The translations under genes and the position numbers were made by a program. Below are positions 35,004 to 43,956 of a DNA stretch of 45,447 nucleotides, in pieces; positions within the stretch are counted from its first letter, which is position 1; each line of letters begins with the position of its first letter. The stretch covers positions 1 through 45,447 of the forward strand of contig SIAM01000016.1 in assembly GCA_009691785.1 (NCBI GenBank). The letters run 5' to 3'. The notes below the pieces were generated by a model. The model did no database searches. It was given only the letters and a program-made list of their open reading frames with translations, and was not told the DNA's origin. Source of the stretch: Phycisphaerales bacterium (lineage in GTDB: Bacteria > Planctomycetota > Phycisphaerae > Phycisphaerales > SM1A02).

Positions 35004-35095
35004 ACATGCGCACGCAACACAAATCCGCTGCCGCAGTTGCGTTATTGCATGAACTATTTCAACACGCCATACAAGAGCGCGCATTTATTTCATGA
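35000..35095 (+). CDS. 31-aa mini-gene filling the EboB-MFS gap exactly
   Basis: An ORF encoding MNMRTQHKSAAAVALLHELF plus eleven residues. Its ATG overlaps the EboB-like TGA (ATGA at 35000-35003) and its TGA overlaps the MFS start (ATGA at 35092-35095), so it fills the gap with no spare base. The sequence could form an amphipathic helix (SAAAVALLHELFQHAIQE). It may be a real small protein or a translation relay that couples the exporter to EboB. There is no family match. Confidence 0.4.
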   Translation: MNMRTQHKSAAAVALLHELFQHAIQERAFIS

Positions 35096-36648
35096 GCACG
35101 CACATCCACGAAGATTCAGTCAACCCGCGCAAGTGGCTCACGCTATTCGCCATGACCGGAAGTTTGTGCATGATTCTTCTTGACACAACGGTGGTTGGCG
35201 TTGCGTTGCCCGCCATTCAAAGTGACTTGATCATCACTCCCCTTCAATTGCAATGGGTGATTAACGCGTATGTGTTGGTGCTGGCCAGTTTTGTCGCGAT
35301 AGGTGGCCGCGCCGCCGACGCGTTTGGACGCGTTCCAGTTTTTATTACGGGCGTGATATTGTTCGCGCTTTCAAGCGCATGGTGCGGATTTGCCAGCACT
35401 GGCGCGGAACTTGTCGCGGCGCGTGTGTTGCAAGGCCTTGGCGCGGCTGTCATGCAACCTGCCAGCGCCAGCCTTGTTGTAAATAGTTTTACGCCTGGCG
35501 AGCGTGGCAAAGCCATGGCTGTTTATTCGGGAATTCCATTGCTTTTTCTAGCCGCGGGTCCGGTCATTGGCGGCGCCATTACGCAGTACGCCAACTGGCG
35601 CTGGAACTTCTGGCTGAACATTCCAATCGCGTTGGCTTCGATTGCGCTCACGATTATCGCGCGCCCAGTTGATGTGCGCGCGCGCAAGCGCGGAAATGAT
35701 TTTGTTGGCGCAATCCTTCTTCTGTCAAGTCTTCCACTTTTTGTGTGGGGACTGATGCAGGGCAGCGAGCTTGGCTGGAGTCATCCCACAATTGCAAGCG
35801 CCCTACTTGCGGGGCTCATTCTTTTGCCAACATTTGTGTGGTGGGAAAAAAAACATACATCCCCGTTGTTGGCGGTGAACTTGTTCGCTGACCCCGCCAT
35901 TGCTATTGACGCCTCAATTTTGTTCGCCACGCAATTCGCCATGACTGGCTTGGTAATTTACGGAAGCATTTACACGCAAAATGTTTTGCTGTTTGATCCA
36001 ATGAAAGCTGGCGCAAGCCTGCTGCCCCTGTTGGCCCCAATTATTATTGTGATTCATTTCGCGGGGCGCTTGTACGACCGCGTGGGTGTGAGAAAACCAG
36101 CGTTAATAGGCACGTTTTTGTGTGTAATTGGTATGGCGATGCAAGCCACAGCCGCATCGCTTGCCAATTATCCACTGTTGGCCACGGGCATGCTTGTTCT
36201 TGGCACTGGAATTGGTTTTGTCATGAGCCCAGTGAACACGGATTCCATGAGCCGCGTTGCGCCAACGCAGCGTGGGCAAGTGAGCGGCTTGGTGCAAACG
36301 CTGCGTCAAATTGGTGGATCACTTGGTGTAGCTGTTGTGGGCTCCGCAATTCTCTTGTCGCATGATTCCGCCATTGAGCAACGCATTGAACAAACGTTGC
36401 CACAAGAGCAACGGGCGTCAGCGCGCGAACTATTGCAACAAGCATCCAAGGGAAATCAAGAGGCCATTGTCGAACTTGCCGCCAACGCACCACTGCAAAC
36501 TATTGTGCGCGAAGTGTTGGCTAGCAGCGTGGCCACGGGTTGGTGGATTTGCACCGCCACATTGGCTGGCGCGTTCATTGCGGCAACAAGGCTGCGTTCC
36601 ATGAAGTACCCATCGAAGCCGCATGGCGCGCACAAACCTTCTGTATAA
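35092..36648 (+). CDS. MFS exporter, DHA2 (EmrB/QacA) family
   Basis: A 518-aa major-facilitator permease of the 14-helix drug:H+ antiporter-2 type. The first helix has the DHA2 signature LDTTVVGVALPAIQSDL, motif A appears as GGRAADAFGRVPVF, and motif C as PLLFLAAGPVIGGAI. The second half has LLFDPMKAGASLLPLL and the second motif-A-like GRLYDRVGVRKPALIG; the C-terminal loop is EQRIEQTLPQEQRASARELL. Its position inside an Ebo cluster (between EboB and EboE) suggests it exports the cluster product, which is an inference. The Ebo core described in cyanobacteria and eustigmatophytes does not include an MFS exporter as far as I recall. Confidence 0.92.
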   Translation: MSTHIHEDSVNPRKWLTLFAMTGSLCMILLDTTVVGVALPAIQSDLIITPLQLQWVINAYVLVLASFVAIGGRAADAFGRVPVFITGVILFALSSAWCGFASTGAELVAARVLQGLGAAVMQPASASLVVNSFTPGERGKAMAVYSGIPLLFLAAGPVIGGAITQYANWRWNFWLNIPIALASIALTIIARPVDVRARKRGNDFVGAILLLSSLPLFVWGLMQGSELGWSHPTIASALLAGLILLPTFVWWEKKHTSPLLAVNLFADPAIAIDASILFATQFAMTGLVIYGSIYTQNVLLFDPMKAGASLLPLLAPIIIVIHFAGRLYDRVGVRKPALIGTFLCVIGMAMQATAASLANYPLLATGMLVLGTGIGFVMSPVNTDSMSRVAPTQRGQVSGLVQTLRQIGGSLGVAVVGSAILLSHDSAIEQRIEQTLPQEQRASARELLQQASKGNQEAIVELAANAPLQTIVREVLASSVATGWWICTATLAGAFIAATRLRSMKYPSKPHGAHKPSV

Positions 36649-36712
36649 GCGCGCTTGAAAACGCCTTCATTTTTGCCGTCACAGCCGTAAGCCAACTGCG
36701 TAAACTGCTGCA

Positions 36713-37372
36713 ATGTCGCGGCCAATCATTGGAATTTCCTGCAACGTAAAAGAAGAAAATGGTAAAACTTTTTACATTTTGCACAGCGCCTATGTCAACA
36801 GCGTGAAAGAAGCCGGCGGAGTTCCATTTTTAATTCCACACAACCCAGAACTGGCCGCGGAAATGCTTGACGCGCTTGACGGTGTGTTGCTCACTGGTGG
36901 CGACGACATTGATGTGCGCGAATTTGGTCAGACACTTCACGCCAAGGCGGATCTCATGCCACCCCTTCGCCAACGCGGCGAGTTCGCGCTTCTACACGCG
37001 CTTGATCAGCGCCCCACTCTTCCCGTGCTTGGAATTTGTCTGGGCATGCAACTCATGGGCGTGCATAACGGCTGTCCGCTTATTCAACATTTGCACGATG
37101 TCATTGCCGACGGCGATCGACATGTTGGAAATAAAATTCACTCCATCAGTGGCGCCATTGGCGCGGGTCCGGTGACTAGCAGCCATCATCAGGCGCTTGC
37201 AAGCGCTGGTCCATTTGAAACGATCGCCCTAAGCGACGACGGTGTGCTGGAGGCCATTGCTCTTGCCAACCGCCCATTTTATGTTGGGGTGCAATGGCAT
37301 CCAGAGCGCACGCAGGACCAAGAACTGGGACTTGGCATCATTAAAAAACTGGTGAATGCAGCGCAAAAGTAG
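36713..37372 (+). CDS. class I glutamine amidotransferase (peptidase C26, PuuD-like)
   Basis: A 219-aa gamma-glutamyl hydrolase/glutamine amidotransferase-like enzyme. The nucleophile is Cys109 in VLGICLGMQLM; the rest of the triad is His196 and Glu198 in VQWHPERTQ. The N-terminus (PIIGISCNV, YVNSVKEAGGVPFLIPH, GVLLTGGDDID) is that of peptidase C26 proteins such as PuuD, which hydrolyse gamma-glutamyl-GABA. In biosynthetic clusters this family often removes a gamma-glutamyl protecting group from an amine. It lies 64 nt after the MFS gene and on the same strand, so a tailoring role for the Ebo-linked metabolite is plausible but unproven. Confidence 0.9.
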   Translation: MSRPIIGISCNVKEENGKTFYILHSAYVNSVKEAGGVPFLIPHNPELAAEMLDALDGVLLTGGDDIDVREFGQTLHAKADLMPPLRQRGEFALLHALDQRPTLPVLGICLGMQLMGVHNGCPLIQHLHDVIADGDRHVGNKIHSISGAIGAGPVTSSHHQALASAGPFETIALSDDGVLEAIALANRPFYVGVQWHPERTQDQELGLGIIKKLVNAAQK

Positions 37373-37527
37373 GCATTTCTGTGCTTCACGCTCTTACAAA
37401 TACTTCGTATGCCAACGAATGCCGCAGATTTCATACGGACACGCCTTGCGCCCACTTTCACACATGCCCTACGCTACTTTATTCCAACTTCGTCCACTGA
37501 TACAATTTCTAATTCAGGAGACTGTTC

Positions 37528-38220
37528 ATGCAAATTACAACACTTCTCTCATTATTGATTTCATTCAACGCGCTTGCAGACGACGTTCCAGTGCTCAAAG
37601 CAACCGCTGATGCCCCCGCCCTCACTATTGAAACATGGGTCAAGGGCGAGGAAGTGAAAACATTCGATCCAGAAAAGGTGTACGTGATTGAATTCTGGGC
37701 GACTTGGTGCGTGCCGTGCCTGAAGTCCCTTCCTGAACTCACAAAGATGCAATTGGAAAACCCAACGGATCTTGTGGTGATTGGTGTAGCCGCTTCTGAA
37801 AAGCCGGATCCGAAAAGTATTGATGCCCCTCCAGCGGATGGAACAACGGCAGCCCCTGGCGCGGATCCAGCGGATCCAAAAGTGATTGAAGGCAAGATGC
37901 TTGCCAAAGTGCAGGAGTTTGTCACCAAGCAAGGTGACAAGATGAATTATCGCGTGGCCTTTGATATGGATGGCTCCATGACCCGCGAGTGGATGCTTGC
38001 GGCCAAGCAAAGGTCTATGCCGTGCGTGTTTATCATTGGAAAAGGCGGCAAAATAGCGTGGATTGGTCCTGCGCAAAAAATGGCTGCGCCACTTGCAAAG
38101 GCGCTTGGAAAAGAAATTGCGCCACCCAAAAAGAAAAGTTCAAGACCACCAACTGGTGGCGTCAAGAACGGAACCGCCTCTGGTGAGAAACCGGCGCCAC
38201 CAAAGCAGCCAGAGGAATAA
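37528..38220 (+). CDS. secreted thioredoxin-like protein (TlpA/ResA type)
   Basis: A 230-aa thioredoxin-fold protein with a signal peptide (ITTLLSLLISFNALAD) and an AGGAG ribosome-binding site 7 nt before the ATG. The redox motif is WCVPC (Cys61, Cys64) in YVIEFWATWCVPCLKSLPEL. The cis-Pro loop is probably RSMPCVFIIGKGGKI. An acidic, Ala/Pro/Asp-rich insertion lies at ~90-112 and a Pro/Lys-rich tail of ~35 residues at the C-terminus, both beyond the normal fold. It is probably a periplasmic thiol-disulphide oxidoreductase. It stands 155 nt after the C26 gene with its own possible promoter (TACAAT at about 37501), so it may not belong functionally to the Ebo set. Confidence 0.88.
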   Translation: MQITTLLSLLISFNALADDVPVLKATADAPALTIETWVKGEEVKTFDPEKVYVIEFWATWCVPCLKSLPELTKMQLENPTDLVVIGVAASEKPDPKSIDAPPADGTTAAPGADPADPKVIEGKMLAKVQEFVTKQGDKMNYRVAFDMDGSMTREWMLAAKQRSMPCVFIIGKGGKIAWIGPAQKMAAPLAKALGKEIAPPKKKSSRPPTGGVKNGTASGEKPAPPKQPEE

Positions 38221-38253
38221 TTCTCGCCGCAACGACATGCCACAAAAAATTGT

Positions 38254-39504
38254 ATGAAAGCAATCGGCTACTGCGCAAATGTGCATCCCGGTCGCAACCT
38301 TGGGCAACTGCGTGAATCGCTCAAAGGACCCATGGCGCGCATCGCGCAAAGTCTTGCTCAAACCACGCTTCCTGTTTCGCTTTGGCTTTCCGCTGAAACT
38401 ATTCGCGAACTTTCAACCGACCCACAAAAAGCCTCGCATCTGCGCGACCAAGCCAACGACTTTGGAATTTCATTTGTTGCCATAAACGCATTTCCATATG
38501 GAAATTTCCATGCGCAGCGCGTGAAGCACGCGGTGTATGAACCAAACTGGACCGATGGCCGCCGCGCGCACTACACCATGGCCGTCGCGGACCTTCTCCC
38601 GTTACTTGTGGCCGATGGCACGGAGCACATCAGCATCAGCACGCTGCCGCTTGGTTGGCGCGGACATTTTTCCGCAAGTGGAAGCGGCGCTTCGGTTGGA
38701 ATTGCGTCCACCGCGCTGGAGCAAATCGCTTCGCACCTGCACTCCATTGAGAAAACCACGGGATTGCACATCACGCTTGACATTGAACCCGAGCCGGGCT
38801 GCGCCATTGAAACCAGCGAGGAGCTTGTGGGATTTTTTTCGCACTGTCTTCCCGCCACAACGCGCGCTGGCGTGCATTTGCGACGCTACATCGGCGCCTG
38901 CGTTGATGTTTGTCATGTCGCCGTCATGGGTGAGCCGCCTTACGAATTTTTTGATCGCTGCGTGAAGGCGGGAATTGCTATCAATCGTGTGCAACTTTCA
39001 AGCGCCATCAAGGGAACACATTCTGCGCACGACTTGGCGGCGCTTGCGCAGTTTGACGAGCCTCGCTACTTGCATCAAGTGGTAAGCGGCTTTGGCGCTG
39101 CTCGGCGAATGTGGGAGGACATTCCAAACTTTCTCGTGGATGCCAACGCAGACATGCAAGCGCTTGCATTTACAAATGTCGCCGCAAACCCACATATTGT
39201 CGAACCCACGCATTCGCTTGCCAACACAAACGATCAACAATGGCGCTGTCATTGGCATGTACCAATTCACAACGCCATGATCAACGGCCTAGAAACCACA
39301 TCAAACGCAATCACGGGCACGCTTGAAGCGGCAATGCGTCTGCCCAACGCGCCGCTGATCGAGGTGGAAACCTACGCATGGACTCAACTGCCCCACATCG
39401 ATCGCCTCTCGAATGATCAGGACATTGAAGCGGGAATAGTGCAGGAAATCCTCTACGCTCAGGTCTGTGCTGCAACCGCGCAAGTCGCAAGCGATATAAC
39501 ATGA
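38254..39504 (+). CDS. eboE: EboE-like sugar phosphate isomerase/epimerase-fold protein
   Basis: A 416-aa TIM-barrel protein matching 'metabolite traffic protein EboE'. It begins with the characteristic KAIGYCANVHPGRNLGQL, and has INAFPYGNFHAQRVKHAVYEPNW (in pieces), the metal-site-like DIEPEPGC and the line CVDVCHVAVMGE, as in xylose-isomerase-like (AP endonuclease 2 fold) proteins. The C-terminal part (WRCHWHVPIH ... LIEVETYAW) is also typical. It starts 33 nt after the thioredoxin gene; a six-codon ORF (38237-38257) ends in an ATGA overlap with its start. The substrate is unknown. Identification with EboE is strengthened by EboC- and EboF-like genes directly after it. Confidence 0.87.
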   Translation: MKAIGYCANVHPGRNLGQLRESLKGPMARIAQSLAQTTLPVSLWLSAETIRELSTDPQKASHLRDQANDFGISFVAINAFPYGNFHAQRVKHAVYEPNWTDGRRAHYTMAVADLLPLLVADGTEHISISTLPLGWRGHFSASGSGASVGIASTALEQIASHLHSIEKTTGLHITLDIEPEPGCAIETSEELVGFFSHCLPATTRAGVHLRRYIGACVDVCHVAVMGEPPYEFFDRCVKAGIAINRVQLSSAIKGTHSAHDLAALAQFDEPRYLHQVVSGFGAARRMWEDIPNFLVDANADMQALAFTNVAANPHIVEPTHSLANTNDQQWRCHWHVPIHNAMINGLETTSNAITGTLEAAMRLPNAPLIEVETYAWTQLPHIDRLSNDQDIEAGIVQEILYAQVCAATAQVASDIT

Positions 39505-39547
39505 ACACCTGAAGCAACGCCCTCTTTGCAAGCGCGCGCATGAACCC

Positions 39548-40534
39548 ATGAGCAATCAAGCAACGCAACCGAACACAGCGACCGCCACCATTGAAGGTCG
39601 CAATAGTATTGGCGCGTTTCTGAAACTCTTTCGAATTTCCAACACTCCAACCATCATCACAAATGTATTTGTCGGCGCTTCGGTCGCGGCGCTTATGGAA
39701 CCGGGTTCGTTTCCAAACATCACAAATGTCATCGTGGTTTCCTTCGGGTTGGTGTTTATTTATATCGCTGGCATGGCCACCAACGATTACTTCGATCAAG
39801 TGGTCGACGCGCAAGAGCGACCAACGCGGCCAATTCCATCAAGACAAATTTCCTCTAACACAGCGCTGATTGTCGGGGTGCTGTTTCTATTAATGGGAAT
39901 GACCGCATGCGCGTTTGTTTCTATCGATACGCTACCGTGGGTCATGCTGCTCAGCAGCTCAGTGTTGGCCTACAACATATTGCATCTCGCGCGCTTCATG
40001 GGGCCGTTGCTCATGGGCATGTGCCGCACGCTTGGTCTTGTTGTTGCGGCAATTGCGCTTTCGCCTAGCCACTCGCCCGACTGGCCTATTTTAGTATTTT
40101 TCGCGCTTCCGCTTGGCATTTGCACTTTCGGCATTTCACTGGTGGCTCGCAACGAAATGAAAAGAATAGATTTCGCTGGTGAAATTATCCGAACACAAAA
40201 GATGGGACGAATCATGATTGCAACCGCGCTCATTGGCGTTGGAGCAATTGCACCGCTTGGCGCAATCGCTATGCGCTTGATCGACCCGATGGATGACTCT
40301 ATGACGCTGACCTATGTTGTTTCACTTGCGCTCGCATGTTTCGCTTTTTTTCGCGGACTCACATTCATCACGCATCCACGCGCCGCGCACATTGGCGTAA
40401 TGCACTGGATCGCCGCGCTTTCACTAATGGACGCCGCAAGTTTGTGCATCTTGAATCAACCCATCTTGGCCTACTCGGCAATCGGATGTTTTATCCTGAC
40501 ATCGATGCTGCAACGACGCATCACGGGCAGTTAA
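39548..40534 (+). CDS. eboC: EboC-like UbiA-family prenyltransferase
   Basis: A 328-aa integral membrane prenyltransferase of the UbiA superfamily with ~8 hydrophobic segments. The first Asp-rich motif is NDYFDQVVD (residues 79-87) and is followed by ERPTRPIPSR (90-99). The second motif region is weaker (LVARNEMKRIDF), a common difference in EboC proteins. UbiA enzymes attach prenyl chains to aromatic or other acceptors; in Ebo clusters the acceptor is unknown and a lipid carrier has been suggested. It starts 43 nt after the EboE-like gene with a tiny ATG-AAC-CCA-TGA ORF overlapping the start codon. Confidence 0.88.
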   Translation: MSNQATQPNTATATIEGRNSIGAFLKLFRISNTPTIITNVFVGASVAALMEPGSFPNITNVIVVSFGLVFIYIAGMATNDYFDQVVDAQERPTRPIPSRQISSNTALIVGVLFLLMGMTACAFVSIDTLPWVMLLSSSVLAYNILHLARFMGPLLMGMCRTLGLVVAAIALSPSHSPDWPILVFFALPLGICTFGISLVARNEMKRIDFAGEIIRTQKMGRIMIATALIGVGAIAPLGAIAMRLIDPMDDSMTLTYVVSLALACFAFFRGLTFITHPRAAHIGVMHWIAALSLMDAASLCILNQPILAYSAIGCFILTSMLQRRITGS

Positions 40535-40665
40535 TTCTGCATGCAAATGCGTCGACAAACATAACGCCACATCACCAACACCTCATCCTTCCTGTAAATG
40601 GCGCGTGTGTGTTCCATACAACATGGCGCCGCATTTCACGCCCGTGATTTCGTACTCTTACACAC

Positions 40666-42144
40666 ATGTATCCCGCCACTTCAACCAATCACGCCTCTGG
40701 CTGCGCGCGCGCCGTAGTGATAAATGTTGTTGGACTTTCGGCGAGGCATATTGGAGTGAACACCCCGCGACTGCGTGAACTTGCGCGCGCTCTTGGCGGC
40801 GTGCGTCCGCTGCGACCAGATTTTCCCGCCGTCACTTGCACTTCGCAGTCAAGCATGCTCACCGGTCTTTCGCCACGCGATCATGGCGTGGTGGCCAACG
40901 GTTGGTTTGACCGCGAGCAAGGCGACGCGCGTTTGTGGCGCCAATCAAACACGCTGGTGCACGGCGCCAAAGTGTGGGACAAGGCCAAAGCCCGCAACAG
41001 TAAATGCACCACGGCGAATTTATTTTGGTGGTTCAACATGAATTCAACCTGCGACTTCACCGTCACGCCGCGGCCCATCTACACGCACAACGGCCGCAAA
41101 ATTCCAGACATTTCTACGCAACCCGACACCCTGCGCAACGCCCTGCAAAATAAACTTGGTGCGTTTCCATTATTTGATTTCTGGGGTCCTCGCGCCGGCA
41201 TTCGCTCAAGCGATTGGATCGCGCGCGCCGCAATGCATGTGATGCGCGAACACGATCCCGCGCTCACGCTGATTTATATTCCACACCTTGACTATGTCTT
41301 GCAGCGCGAAGGACCCAACTCGCCCAACGTTCCAGCGCAACTGCGCGAGGTGGATCGCATTGTTGGCTGTCTGCTTGATGAATGCGCCGCGCGCAACGCT
41401 CGTCCGATTGTGCTGAGTGAATATGGCATTGAAGCCGCTACACAACCGGTGTATCTCAATCGCGCCTTGCGTGAAGCCGGCCTGCTTACGGTACGCGATG
41501 AACTTGGTCTCGACGCGCTTGAGCCCATGACGTCGCCGGCCTTCGCCGTGTGCGACCATCAGATCGCGCATGTCTATGTGCGAGATACCACACATCCGCA
41601 ACCACACGATCGCGGCCATGCCGAATTTATTTCACCAGCTCATGCGGCGCGCGTTCAACATGTTGCGCAAGTACTCGCCGCGCTGCCTGGCGTTGAAAGC
41701 GTGCTTGATCGCGCCGCGCAAGCCACGCTTGCGCTCAATCATGCCCGCAGCGGCGACTTGGTTGTCACGGCTAAACCAGGCGCGTGGTTCGCTTATCCGT
41801 GGTGGCTTGACGATGCGCGCGCGCCGGACTTCGCGCGCTGCGTGGACATTCATAAAAAGCCCGGTTACGACCCATGCGAATTGCTCATTGATCCCGCCAT
41901 CGCGCTGCCGGCGCTGCGTGTAGCCAAATTCAAAATCACGCGCGCGCTGGGCATTCGCGCCTCTTTGCAACTTACACCGCTTGACGCCTCACTGGTCAAA
42001 GGCACGCATGGCCGCACGCAACTTCCCCCAGGCTTTGAGCCCGTGGTGTTGGCGGAAAATTCGCTTTTGCCCGACAAAGATTTTGTTTCCTGCCAAGATA
42101 TTTCTGACATCATTCTGCGGCATCTGTTTCACAACCAATCCTAA
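40666..42144 (+). CDS. eboF: EboF-like alkaline-phosphatase-superfamily enzyme (phosphodiesterase type)
   Basis: A 492-aa protein of the nucleotide pyrophosphatase/phosphodiesterase branch of the alkaline phosphatase superfamily. The nucleophile region is FPAVTCTSQSSMLTGLSPRDHG, given here as FPAVTCTSQ then SSMLTGLSPRDHG, with Thr57 or Thr59 as the nucleophile. Metal-binding elements include IPHLDYVLQREGP (Asp/His) and VLSEYGIE and HDRGHAEFI. There is no clear signal peptide, so it may act in the cytoplasm. It is the last Ebo-type gene. It probably hydrolyses a phosphate or phosphodiester on the pathway intermediate. Confidence 0.85.
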   Translation: MYPATSTNHASGCARAVVINVVGLSARHIGVNTPRLRELARALGGVRPLRPDFPAVTCTSQSSMLTGLSPRDHGVVANGWFDREQGDARLWRQSNTLVHGAKVWDKAKARNSKCTTANLFWWFNMNSTCDFTVTPRPIYTHNGRKIPDISTQPDTLRNALQNKLGAFPLFDFWGPRAGIRSSDWIARAAMHVMREHDPALTLIYIPHLDYVLQREGPNSPNVPAQLREVDRIVGCLLDECAARNARPIVLSEYGIEAATQPVYLNRALREAGLLTVRDELGLDALEPMTSPAFAVCDHQIAHVYVRDTTHPQPHDRGHAEFISPAHAARVQHVAQVLAALPGVESVLDRAAQATLALNHARSGDLVVTAKPGAWFAYPWWLDDARAPDFARCVDIHKKPGYDPCELLIDPAIALPALRVAKFKITRALGIRASLQLTPLDASLVKGTHGRTQLPPGFEPVVLAENSLLPDKDFVSCQDISDIILRHLFHNQS

Positions 42145-42270
42145 TTCAAACATGGCTTTCACTACGCAACTTTGAAATCACACTACGCAAGCGCTTCGTA
42201 ACACCTGTAAGAAACCACATATGGCGCAATCGCACTTACTTCACACACAAAATTTCTGAATCAACCCCGC

Positions 42271-42984
42271 ATGAAATATTTCATTTCCATTCTTGCGCTT
42301 GCCTTGGTTGCCGCCGCCGCCGCGCTGCTGTGGCCACGCAGCGAAAATAATTTTTACATGGAAGTTTCACTGAATGACACCGCGCCAACACAAACCGTCT
42401 CAGCCGCACTAAGCGCTCCAAACACTACGCCAAAGCCCCCACTTATCCCACCCACTGTTGTCGCAGCTGCACCACTTGCGACTACCGCTACGCAAATTTC
42501 TGCGCCCGCAACTCTCACTCGCGGCAGCAACAATCAAATTGAAGTTGACGGCCGCTACACCATTCTTGGCTCTGGCACCGAACTTGATCCATATCGCGTC
42601 ACGTGGGAACTTCTGAAAAGCGCCCACGAAAACATGGACCTAAACGGCCCGCGCGCCACGCCGCCTAAGCGACTGGAAATGCTCAACGGAACATATGTGC
42701 AAATCAGCGGTTATCTGGCGCCGCCATTGTGGGGCCATGAAACCAAGGAACTTCTGGTTCTGTTCAATCGCTGGGACGGTTGCTGCATTGGCTTGCCACC
42801 AACTCCATTTGATTGCATCGAGGCGCAACTTGGGGCGCCAATGAAACTTGGCGCCGCGCACACCATTAGTTACGGCACCATTCGCGGAAAATTTATTGTT
42901 GAGCCATTCAAGGCCGGCACATTTCTCATTGGCCTGTACCGTTTAGAAGAAGCGCAAACCGATGACACCAAACCAAGAAATTAA
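42271..42984 (+). CDS. exported DUF3299-like protein
   Basis: A 237-aa protein with an N-terminal membrane anchor or signal peptide (YFISILALALVAAAAALLW), a Thr/Pro/Ala-rich linker to ~residue 85, and a C-terminal domain with YVQISGYLAPP, ELLVLFNRWDGCCIGLPPTP and RGKFIVEPF. The CC-x-G-x-PP pattern is that of DUF3299 periplasmic proteins, whose role is unknown. Its last 23 bases overlap the start of the broken acyltransferase-3 gene, so the two were once coupled. It is 126 nt after the EboF-like gene. Confidence 0.75.
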   Translation: MKYFISILALALVAAAAALLWPRSENNFYMEVSLNDTAPTQTVSAALSAPNTTPKPPLIPPTVVAAAPLATTATQISAPATLTRGSNNQIEVDGRYTILGSGTELDPYRVTWELLKSAHENMDLNGPRATPPKRLEMLNGTYVQISGYLAPPLWGHETKELLVLFNRWDGCCIGLPPTPFDCIEAQLGAPMKLGAAHTISYGTIRGKFIVEPFKAGTFLIGLYRLEEAQTDDTKPRN

Positions 42985-43891
42985 AACATACACCGGCATT
43001 CAAGCGCTGCGGTTTGTGGCCGCCATGTTGGTGGTGTTGGCGCATTCCACCGCCATGGTGAATGAGCGCATGCACCTTGACATGTTCAAGTGGCGCGCAG
43101 GTTGGTCGGGCGTGGACAGCTTCTTTGTCATCTCCGGTTTCGTCATGGCCTTTTCATCTGGCAGCCTCATGACCCGCGCCAACGACTGGAAGATATTTCT
43201 GATGCGACGACTTATCCGCATTGTGCCGCTGTACTAGGTCGCCACCACGCTCAAGTTGGCCACCATCATCGCCATGCCTGCGCTTGCGCTTGACTCACCA
43301 CTTGAATTGTGGAACACCATTGCGTCGTACTTGTTCATTCCAACATTCGACGATAAATCACTGCTGGCCGCGCCGCTTCTGAAAGTGGGCTGGACGCTCA
43401 ACTATGAAATGTTCTTCTACGCCATCTTCACAATGGCGCTATTTCTAGGCAAATTACCTCTCAAATTCACCGCCGCCATCTTCGCCATCGCCGTCGCCAT
43501 AAATATTTTCTCAACACCCGGCGTTCCATACGCCTACGGATTTCTTGAACCCATTTTGATGGAATTTGTCATGGGCATGTTGGTGGCCAAACTTTGCATG
43601 CGCGTGAACAACATGAACGCGAATGTGAGCACTGGCTTGAATACTGGCTTGAATACTGGCTTAGCCACCGTCACACGCCGCGGCGCAAACAATTTCATTG
43701 ACACCCTCCTTCAATACATTTCAACCACCAAAGCCGGCGCCATCATTGGCGCATTCGCCGTAGTGATTTCATTCACAATTATGTTCAATTGCGCGGAGCA
43801 ACCCCTGTGGTGGCGCTGGGCCTATTGGGGACTTCCATCCATGGTCATTGTCGTGGTGATCGCGCTGGGCGAACCAGCGCTGCGTAAATGA
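42962..43891 (+). pseudogene. acyltransferase-3 family gene, broken by in-frame TAG and truncated
   Basis: An O-acyltransferase (acyltransferase 3, PF01757-type) membrane protein gene that is no longer intact. The N-terminus is typical (YTGIQALRFVAAMLVVLAHS, SGVDSFFVISGFVMAFSSG, RRLIRIVPLY). After PLY an in-frame TAG (43235-43237) stands where the family has Trp; the same frame continues with VATTLKLATIIAMPAL and further membrane segments to 43891. A single G-to-A change (TGG to TAG) explains the stop. The C-terminal helices and the usual DASYSLYLVH-like end are missing. An internal 12-bp repeat encodes GLNTGLNTGL (about 43631-43665). An intact enzyme would transfer acyl groups to surface polysaccharide or lipid. 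Confidence 0.85.
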
Positions 43892-43956
43892 GTGCCATCT
43901 ATGTCAATAGTGTTAGTAATTCCACGAAATTCCGCGTCGCACGACAAAAACTTTCG

